DNA of 5,454 nt from contig NVTJ01000133.1 of assembly GCA_002401545.1 (NCBI GenBank), positions 1-5,454 of the forward strand. The letters are read 5' to 3'. A model generated the notes under the pieces. It was not told where the DNA came from. It searched no databases and was given only the letters and a program-made list of their open reading frames with translations. How positions within the stretch are numbered: position 1 is the first letter of the stretch; each line of letters opens with the position of its first letter. This document shows, in pieces, positions 1 to 5,016 of the stretch. Source of the stretch: Alphaproteobacteria bacterium (GTDB lineage: Bacteria; Pseudomonadota; Alphaproteobacteria; Sphingomonadales; Emcibacteraceae). Made by a program: the position numbers and the translations under genes.

Positions 1-613
1 AGCATGGTGGTGTTGTCAGCGACCCCATATAACGAAACACTTTAATTTCATCCGGAAAAAGAGCGTTTGGGTCAATTATCACGTCAGAAAAAGTTCGCGG
101 GCCTGTTTTTTCTTTCGGTGCCGCATCAATAATTTTCTGAAGTTCCGGGTTATTTTTGCCTTCATCAAACATCACACCAATAACGCCCAAAGCACCTTCC
201 GGCGTTGCATGAACAAAATGCGCCACGAGGGGAAAACTCTTTCCCGATATGACATGTTCAGAAGGGGTGTGAAAATGAACCTGCACCAGCGGAAAGACCT
301 TTCCGCCAGATGTCATATTCGAGCCGGCGGGAAAATTTACCTGAACCGTGTGACCATTGTTAAGAACGGTTAAAGGGTTAACTTTATAATCGATCGAAAT
401 GGCCACATTGCCAACCGCATTTGCCTGAGAAAGGTCTATGGGTGACTGCATGACACCGGTGCTACATGCTGCGTAAGATGGCGATAAATCGCCCCAGCCG
501 TGTGGTCCACTATGTCCTTCATAAGTCCACTTCACATCACCAGCTACTGAGCTTGCTACACCTGCAACGGTGAATAGGCTTACGATCAATATCATCTTTA
601 ATTTTTTAGACAA
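1..613 (-). CDS. Secreted alpha-class carbonic anhydrase, 3' end cut off by the window edge
   Basis: Zinc enzyme that interconverts CO2 and bicarbonate plus a proton, probably in the periplasm. The 204 visible residues begin with a signal peptide (positively charged SKKLK, hydrophobic stretch at about 7-20, likely cleavage near SVA-GD at 24-25). The alpha-class signature is complete: WTYEGHSGPHGW (29-40), QSPIDL (56-61), NNGH (85-88, proton-shuttle His position), HFHTPSEH (113-120) giving zinc ligands H113 and H115, LVAHFVH with third ligand H132, gatekeeper E119, and GSLTTPPC (197-204) with the active-site Thr at 200. C50 and C204 match the disulfide usual in bacterial members. About 40-55 C-terminal residues should lie beyond base 1. 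I chose TTG 613 because AGGAA at 621-625 sits 7 bases upstream. ATG 620 is in another frame and stops after four codons; in-frame ATG 595 has no suitable ribosome site. The gene follows nhaA on the same strand and has its own promoter. Family call is firm; start is fairly sure. Confidence 0.93.
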   Translation of the reverse strand, partial: MSKKLKMILIVSLFTVAGVASSVAGDVKWTYEGHSGPHGWGDLSPSYAACSTGVMQSPIDLSQANAVGNVAISIDYKVNPLTVLNNGHTVQVNFPAGSNMTSGGKVFPLVQVHFHTPSEHVISGKSFPLVAHFVHATPEGALGVIGVMFDEGKNNPELQKIIDAAPKEKTGPRTFSDVIIDPNALFPDEIKVFRYMGSLTTPPC

Positions 614-620
614 TTTTCAT

Positions 621-625
621 TTCCT
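621..625 (-). promoter_or_regulatory. Ribosome binding site that selects TTG 613 for the carbonic anhydrase
   Basis: AGGAA on the minus strand lies 7 bases before TTG 613 but touches ATG 620 directly. It is therefore well placed for the TTG and too close for the ATG. This decides the start. Confidence 0.6.
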
Positions 626-652
626 TTATAAAAATTTGACCCCTAAGTCCCA

Positions 653-675
653 AGCCTTTACATCATTTAAAGGCT
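653..675. repeat. Inverted repeat, 8-bp perfect arms with 7-base loop
   Basis: AGCCTTTA (653-660) pairs with TAAAGGCT (668-675). No T-run follows on either strand, so it is a poor intrinsic terminator. It adjoins the -10 box and covers the predicted transcription start of the carbonic anhydrase gene, so it may be an operator, or a hairpin ending or stabilising nhaA read-through RNA. The function is open. Confidence 0.5.
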
Positions 676-703
676 ACTATATTTATTACCTGATAAGTGT
701 CAA
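676..703 (-). promoter_or_regulatory. Sigma70-like promoter for the carbonic anhydrase gene
   Basis: On the minus strand, a perfect -35 box TTGACA (703-698) is followed after 16 bases by TATAGT (681-676), a 5/6 match to the -10 consensus. Transcription should begin near 668-670, giving a leader of about 55 bases before TTG 613. The -35 lies about 20 bases beyond the nhaA stop codon, so the enzyme gene can be transcribed independently of nhaA. This is inferred from consensus matching only. Confidence 0.6.
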
Positions 704-722
704 TAAAATATGGTAAAGCACT

Positions 723-2081
723 TTATTCTTCAGGTTTCTCAGCAGTAAAATATAGCCAGAGAAAACCGGAAATGCCCGCCAAAAAGGATGCTATAAGAAT
801 TCCTGTTTTTGCCATCAACAGGTTCTCTGGCTGATTGGGAAATCCCAATTCCGCAATAAATATCGACATGGTGAAACCAATTCCTCCCATAAGGGCAGCT
901 CCCGATATATGTTTAAAGTTCAAGCCCTGAGGTAAAGACGTTAGTCCCAGTTTCACGGCAATCCAGGAAACGCCAGCAATGCCAATCAGCTTTCCGAAAA
1001 ACAGTCCGAAGGCAATACCCATGGAAACCGGGTGGATGACCATACTGCTAAAAGATGACCAGTCGATAGGAATGCCGGCATTAGCTAAAGAAAAGACTGG
1101 GATAATAAAATAAGCAACTGGCATATGCATGTCGCGCTCCAGAATCTGAGCCGGTGCCTGTGTCAGCCGCACCCCTTTTCCCAAGGCTCTTATCCGGGCA
1201 CGCAATTCATCATTCTTGATAATATTTTCCTCATTTTTATAAGCCCGCCTAATCTGTCCTATCAGCACATTTATATGCACCAGAAAACGTACCGGATCAT
1301 ATTTCGGATGCATGGGGATCGTGAATGCCAGTATAATACCCGCGAGAGTAGCATGCACCCCGCTCTTTAGCATGGCCACCCAGAGCACCACACCTAACAG
1401 GATATAAGGTAAAGGACGACGAATACCTCCGAAGTTCAAGGTTATTAATATCCCTGCAACTGCAACCACCATTGCGAGAGCCGGCATACTTATTGTCTCC
1501 GTATAGAATAATGCGATTACCGTAACGGCACCCAGGTCATCAACAATAGCTACGGCCACAAGGAATATTAACAATTTTTTGGGGATCCGATTGCCCAGCA
1601 GCGCCAAAGCCCCCAAAGCAAAGGCAATATCCGTTGCCATTGGAATACCCCAGCCATCAAAGTCATCTCCCCCAGGGTTGATACTCATATAAATTAGAAC
1701 AGGTACCACCATCCCGCCCACTGCCGCAATGATGGGAAACATCGCTTGTTTCAGGTCGGAAAGTTCTCCTACCAGAATTTCACGCTTGAGTTCCAGTCCG
1801 ACAACGAAAAAAAACAGGGCCATCAAACCATCATTGATCCAATGATGCAGAGACTTGGACAGAAGAAATCCCGGAAAACCTATAGTAAATGGCATCTTCA
1901 ATATATTTTGATAAGCCTCACTCCACTGACTATTGGCAATATATATTGCAACAATCGCACACAGCATTAGCAAAATACCACTGGTGGTTTGGCGATGAAT
2001 AAATGCATCAAGAGGCGTTAGAACCCGGTCAAAGGCTTTTTCCCAAGGCGCTATATATTCTTTTTTAATTTTTTTTCTCAT
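723..2081 (-). CDS. nhaA: NhaA family Na+/H+ antiporter
   Basis: Inner-membrane antiporter that expels Na+ (or Li+) in exchange for protons, for salt tolerance and pH balance. From ATG 2081 the protein has 452 residues and about 12 membrane segments. Visible hallmarks are INDGLMALFF then GLELKRE (82-101), ATDIAFALG (149-157) with D151 equivalent to E. coli D133, VAIVDDLGAV (177-186) with the ion-binding pair D181/D182 (E. coli D163/D164), KSGVHATLAG (239-248) with the pH-response His (E. coli H225), FFGKLIG (361-367) with K364 equivalent to K300, and GGIGFTMSIFIA (399-410). All catalytic residues are present. A hydrophilic loop at about 259-320 is much longer than in E. coli NhaA, which has roughly 390 residues. 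The frame stays open to TTG 2129, adding 16 residues, but no Shine-Dalgarno precedes that codon. ATG 2081 has only a weak AGAG about 6 bases upstream and gives MRKKIKKEY, more like the family. The start is uncertain; the function is not. Confidence 0.96.
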   Translation of the reverse strand: MRKKIKKEYIAPWEKAFDRVLTPLDAFIHRQTTSGILLMLCAIVAIYIANSQWSEAYQNILKMPFTIGFPGFLLSKSLHHWINDGLMALFFFVVGLELKREILVGELSDLKQAMFPIIAAVGGMVVPVLIYMSINPGGDDFDGWGIPMATDIAFALGALALLGNRIPKKLLIFLVAVAIVDDLGAVTVIALFYTETISMPALAMVVAVAGILITLNFGGIRRPLPYILLGVVLWVAMLKSGVHATLAGIILAFTIPMHPKYDPVRFLVHINVLIGQIRRAYKNEENIIKNDELRARIRALGKGVRLTQAPAQILERDMHMPVAYFIIPVFSLANAGIPIDWSSFSSMVIHPVSMGIAFGLFFGKLIGIAGVSWIAVKLGLTSLPQGLNFKHISGAALMGGIGFTMSIFIAELGFPNQPENLLMAKTGILIASFLAGISGFLWLYFTAEKPEE

Positions 2082-2129
2082 CAAACACTCTATTAAGGCA
2101 GCAATCATATGTATCATGTTAGAAAACAA

Positions 2130-2402
2130 TATTCAGGTGGAAATAGAATCATTACAGCTCTGAATGTCGCACGCCGAATATAGCAAGACAGGTGAATACC
2201 CGCAAGGTTTCCAGCTTTATTAAAATATCCCATCCTTCATGGAAAATACCAATTTTTTTTCACTCAAATCAGCTAACCTTTTCAAGCGGCTTATTTGTAT
2301 TCTCTAGATTTTACAGGTGATGTCCGTGCACCCTTTGATTTGTATTATCCAAACCGGAAAATCCAGATCCCGCGTCAAAATAGAAAATGTCACAACTTCC
2401 TA
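2130..2402. other. Noncoding gap between nhaA and the receptor terminator
   Basis: AT-rich sequence with frequent stops in all frames and no ORF that looks like a protein. Apart from the candidate nhaA promoter at 2177-2205 and an eight-base T run near 2253-2260, I see no RNA gene, repeat family or mobile-element end. Confidence 0.6.
2177..2205 (-). promoter_or_regulatory. Candidate extended -10 promoter for nhaA
   Basis: On the minus strand TGCTATATT contains TATATT (2182-2177, 5/6 match) preceded by the extended -10 TGn element. A weak -35, TTGCGG (2205-2200, 3/6), lies exactly 17 bases upstream. Transcription would start near 2170, leaving a leader of about 90 bases to ATG 2081 or about 40 to TTG 2129. 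No NhaR-like or other operator was recognised. Confidence 0.4.
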
Positions 2403-2437
2403 GAAAAAACAAAACCCCGATAAAAATACCGGGGTTT
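2403..2437 (-). terminator. Rho-independent terminator of the receptor gene
   Basis: Reading the minus strand, an 8-bp stem AAACCCCG/CGGGGTTT (arms 2437-2430 and 2419-2412, loop of 10 bases) is followed directly by T-G-TTTTTT at 2411-2404. It lies about 58 bases after the receptor stop codon. No comparable T-tract follows on the plus strand, so it works for leftward transcription and insulates nhaA from the receptor. Confidence 0.88.
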
Positions 2438-2447
2438 GCCAATGGTC

Positions 2448-2469
2448 TGGGGCGGCAAATGCCGCCCCA
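2448..2469 (-). terminator. GC-rich hairpin upstream of the main terminator
   Basis: TGGGGCGGCA (2448-2457) and TGCCGCCCCA (2460-2469) form a perfect 10-bp stem around a minimal AA centre; realistically this is a 9-bp stem with a 4-base loop. It lies 26 bases past the receptor stop and only 10 bases before the second hairpin. It has no T-tract, so alone it would be a pause site or an mRNA 3'-end protector. With its neighbour it forms a tandem termination region. Confidence 0.6.
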
Positions 2470-2494
2470 TTAGAATTATAAAATGTGAAATTAC

Positions 2495-4813
2495 CTAGAA
2501 TTTATATCCCGCTGTAAAAGTAACCGTCCGTGGATTGCCGAAGAATGCGGTCAGCGTTCCCTCTGTCCCCAGCGTCGGAGTGGTAGACCCATCGTCCGCT
2601 ATGGCGACAAAATTATACCCGGCAACAATATAGCGCTTGTCCGTAATATTTTTGGCATGCAGCCCGACAGACAGTTTCCCATCTTCCGAATTCCACACGA
2701 GGCTGGCGTCCCAAAGCGCGAAGCCGGGCTGATCAAGGAACGGATTGGGGGTTTCAAACTGACTGGCGGCACTGCGGTACGCGAGGGAAGTAATCAGCGA
2801 GATCGCGCCATCGCTGGACCCCAGGGACATTGGTCTGGTGTAATTCAACGAGCCGCTGGCTGTCCATTCCGGTGTGTTCTGGAATACACGCTCATCCGCC
2901 ACATCTACACCGAATGCGTCAATGAACTCATTGAACTTGGCATCAAGATAACCCATCGACCACGTCACATTCAATGTGTCGTTATAGCCGGACATGTCGG
3001 CTGCCAGAAGGGCCCTGCCTTCGACTTCAATACCGTTCACGTCCGCATCACCCGCATTCGAGGTGACCCCGGTAAAGAGGCCATCAGGTGTGCCGACGGA
3101 TCCCGGGATCTGAATATCTGTATAGCTGGACAGGAACCCGGCGACGCTGATGTCCATGCGATTGTCAAAGAGGGAGGCTTTCCAGCCCAACTCGATCGTC
3201 TCGACTGTTTCAGGTTCAAACGACATAAAATTGAAGATATCTTCATCATCAATATCGCCGTCGCCATCTATGTCAGGGGCGCCCGTTGTCTGTGCGCGTG
3301 GGTCAAAACCACCCCCTTTGAAGCCTTCGCTATAGCTGAGATAGATGTTATGGTCATCATTGGGTTTCCAACTCACCGAGGCCCGTGGCGTAAATTTGGT
3401 GAATTTTGCTTTGCCTTCAAAGTCAGACGTGGTGGCAATTGCGATGGCGTCACCACCGAACCGCTCGGACGTGCCGCCAATAAAAGTGCGTCTGAGAACG
3501 CGCGCGGACCGTTTATCACTTGTATAGCGCCCGCCAACGGACAGGCTGATCTGCTCGGAGACATCATAGGTAAGGTCGCCAAACACAGACCAGGTTTCGG
3601 TGTCAACGTCACCAAGCGTGTTGGCGTTGAGCCCCGGCAGATTGATAATGTCACCTAACGGCCCCAGAATCACGTCAAATTCGTTAAACGCGCTGGCATC
3701 AAGATAATAGAATCCTGCGACCCCGTTCAGTTTCTCGCTTTCATATAAAATCTGGAACTCTTCCGAGAATTGTTGATTCTCGTAATCAACTGGCACATCG
3801 AGATCATCTATCGGCAGGCTGTCGAAATCGATAGGGCTTCTGGACTTATCATCGCGGTAGGCCATGATATTTTTAACCATCACGGTATCCGTGACCTGCC
3901 ATTCGATCAAGGAAGAAAACCCATATGCCTCTACCTCTTGCTTGGGATTGTTGAGGCCAGAACGGGTGTCAAAGACATTATCCAGCACCGGGTCACCCGA
4001 TGTGCTCGGGATCAGACGGTGACCCTGACGTGGATCAGAATCGTCTTTCAGATAGTCGGCTGCGATTCGTATGAATAGATCTTCCGAGGGCAGAAACTCA
4101 ACGGAGGCCCGCCCCGCCAACACTTGTTTATTATAGTTGTCAATGCCCTCGAGGTTCAGGTTGTCACCAAAACCATCACGGTTGAGCGTGGCAAACGAGC
4201 CGCCGACCCGAACTTTATCCGAGATCGGTGCGCTGCCTGATATAACCAGATCAAGTTGTTTGTAGCTTCCGACCGAACCTCTGACATTCAAGCCAGGCTC
4301 TTCCCCCAGGCGCTTGGTGACATATTTAATCGCGCCGCCGATGGTGTTCCGGCCATAAAGTGTTCCCTGTGGTCCACGCAATACCTCAATGCGTTCTACG
4401 TCATAGACATCAAGTACGGACGCCTGTGGACGATTGAGATAGACATCATCCACATACAGTCCGACCCCGGCCTCGAAACCGGCTACGGGGTCCTGCTGCC
4501 CGACACCACGAATGAACGCCGTCAGTGTCGTGTTGGTTCCACGGGATACTTCAAGGGTCAGATTCGGCGTGAATTTCGCCACCTCCACAATATCCTGAAT
4601 TCCCTGATTTTCAAGCATCTTGGCACCAAAGGCAGTTACCGCTATGGGTACATCCAGCAATGATTCCGACCGACGGCGGGCGGTTACTGTAATTTCCTCG
4701 AGAACAAGACTGGTATCTTCTGCCCCAAAGGCCGTTTGACCTGCGCCTGCTGTCAGCAACATGGCCCCAAGTGAAATTGAGGATAATAAATTATGTGATA
4801 GGTGCTTTTTCAA
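2495..4813 (-). CDS. TonB-dependent outer-membrane receptor
   Basis: Energised outer-membrane importer of 772 residues, within the normal family range. A signal peptide (KK at 2-3, hydrophobic stretch at about 9-25, cleavage near AFGA at 28-31) is followed by a TonB box region EEITVTA (39-45). The plug spans about 52-166 and includes IRGVG (101-105), VDDVYLNRP (121-129) and the conserved VERIEVLRGPQGTLYGRNT (139-157). The 22-strand barrel fills the rest and ends with the receptor-type NITDKRY (722-728) and a terminal aromatic F772 for barrel assembly. I saw no cysteine. There is too little space before the TonB box for an STN signalling domain, so it is not a FecA-type transducer. The substrate is not readable from sequence: the protein resembles the large alphaproteobacterial receptor groups of unassigned ligand. 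The start is TTG 4813, with GGGAG 7 bases upstream and an in-frame TAA further upstream; the next in-frame Met (18) would destroy the signal peptide. It is divergent from the GntP-type permease and has its own terminator. Confidence 0.95.
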   Translation of the reverse strand: MKKHLSHNLLSSISLGAMLLTAGAGQTAFGAEDTSLVLEEITVTARRRSESLLDVPIAVTAFGAKMLENQGIQDIVEVAKFTPNLTLEVSRGTNTTLTAFIRGVGQQDPVAGFEAGVGLYVDDVYLNRPQASVLDVYDVERIEVLRGPQGTLYGRNTIGGAIKYVTKRLGEEPGLNVRGSVGSYKQLDLVISGSAPISDKVRVGGSFATLNRDGFGDNLNLEGIDNYNKQVLAGRASVEFLPSEDLFIRIAADYLKDDSDPRQGHRLIPSTSGDPVLDNVFDTRSGLNNPKQEVEAYGFSSLIEWQVTDTVMVKNIMAYRDDKSRSPIDFDSLPIDDLDVPVDYENQQFSEEFQILYESEKLNGVAGFYYLDASAFNEFDVILGPLGDIINLPGLNANTLGDVDTETWSVFGDLTYDVSEQISLSVGGRYTSDKRSARVLRRTFIGGTSERFGGDAIAIATTSDFEGKAKFTKFTPRASVSWKPNDDHNIYLSYSEGFKGGGFDPRAQTTGAPDIDGDGDIDDEDIFNFMSFEPETVETIELGWKASLFDNRMDISVAGFLSSYTDIQIPGSVGTPDGLFTGVTSNAGDADVNGIEVEGRALLAADMSGYNDTLNVTWSMGYLDAKFNEFIDAFGVDVADERVFQNTPEWTASGSLNYTRPMSLGSSDGAISLITSLAYRSAASQFETPNPFLDQPGFALWDASLVWNSEDGKLSVGLHAKNITDKRYIVAGYNFVAIADDGSTTPTLGTEGTLTAFFGNPRTVTFTAGYKF
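3239..3274 (-). other. Calcium-binding type loop inside the receptor
   Basis: Receptor residues 514-525 read DIDGDGDIDDED. This has Asp at loop positions 1, 3 and 5, Gly at 6, Ile at 8 and Asp at 12, the arrangement of EF-hand and dockerin calcium loops. It lies between barrel strands (YLSYSEGF before, ETVETIELGW after), probably in an extracellular loop. Calcium binding is inferred from the pattern. Confidence 0.5.
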
Positions 4814-4820
4814 CTGTTTT

Positions 4821-4825
4821 CTCCC
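4821..4825 (-). promoter_or_regulatory. Ribosome binding site that selects TTG 4813 for the receptor
   Basis: GGGAG on the minus strand lies 7 bases before TTG 4813. Together with the intact signal peptide that begins there, it fixes a non-ATG start. Confidence 0.75.
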
Positions 4826-4880
4826 AGAGGTTTTGACTTAATATAAATATTGGTAATCATACTAACCATTCATTCTTCGT

Positions 4881-4897
4881 AACCTAGCATGCTCAAT
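4881..4897 (+). repeat. Left arm of spaced inverted repeat
   Basis: AACCTAGCATGCT (4881-4893) recurs exactly, inverted, at 5032-5044. Allowing one mismatch, the match extends to 17 bases (16 identical). The arm contains the self-complementary core AGCATGCT. It lies about 70 bases upstream of the receptor start codon, where an activator or repressor site could be expected. Confidence 0.6.
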
Positions 4898-4972
4898 CCG
4901 ACATGTGACCCTAGACCATCGTCCATATAGCTTAAGCAGCACAGAATCCGCCATGATGTTCCATGAATTACG

Positions 4973-4991
4973 GGGATATTTTACTTATCCC
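4973..4991. repeat. Palindrome in the permease leader
   Basis: GGGATA (4973-4978) and TATCCC (4986-4991) flank 7 bases; a C/G pair at 4971/4992 extends it if one G is bulged. It lies about 26 bases before the permease start, just upstream of its ribosome binding site. It could be an operator or a weak leader hairpin. Confidence 0.45.
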
Positions 4992-5007
4992 GTTGAAAAT
5001 AATATTT

Positions 5008-5011
5008 GGGA
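5008..5011 (+). promoter_or_regulatory. Ribosome binding site for the GntP-type permease
   Basis: GGGA lies 5 bases before ATG 5017. It is a moderate match that supports this start. A stronger GGAGG at 5050-5054 lies within the coding region but has no start codon at a useful distance. Confidence 0.5.
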
Positions 5012-5016
5012 ATACT

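Larger units (their letters stand above)
4826..5007. promoter_or_regulatory. Divergent regulatory region between receptor and GntP-type permease
   Basis: AT-rich noncoding stretch that must hold both promoters. For the receptor, TATATT (4845-4840, minus strand) matches 5/6 of the -10 consensus, but the box 17 bases upstream, TGGTTA, matches -35 poorly, suggesting activator dependence. For the permease no good promoter was found. The region holds the left arm of a spaced inverted repeat (4881-4897), an imperfect direct repeat CCATGATGTT/CCATGAATTA (4951-4970) and a palindrome at 4973-4991. Confidence 0.5.

Noticed and set aside
1125..1970. Short plus-strand open frames opposite nhaA (1125-1370 and 1746-1970)
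   Set aside because: Both are antisense to well-conserved NhaA membrane segments and have no protein-like features.
2082..2129. Extended NhaA start at TTG 2129
   Set aside because: The frame is open, but the bases before TTG 2129 are pyrimidine-rich with no Shine-Dalgarno, and the extra 16 residues do not resemble family N-termini. It is kept only as an alternative.
2657..3658. Plus-strand 333-residue open frame antisense to the receptor
   Set aside because: It is wholly inside the receptor gene on the opposite strand. Its translation is rich in Arg, Gly, Ile, Cys and His with no domain, signal peptide or coherent hydrophobic pattern, and the receptor frame is unmistakable. Long antisense frames are common opposite genes of this codon bias.
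3770..4078. Plus-strand 102-residue open frame opposite the receptor barrel
   Set aside because: Same antisense-shadow situation, with no independent support.
4256..4663. Plus-strand 135-residue open frame opposite the receptor plug
   Set aside because: It mirrors the conserved plug-coding sequence, has no recognisable family and no ribosome site of its own.
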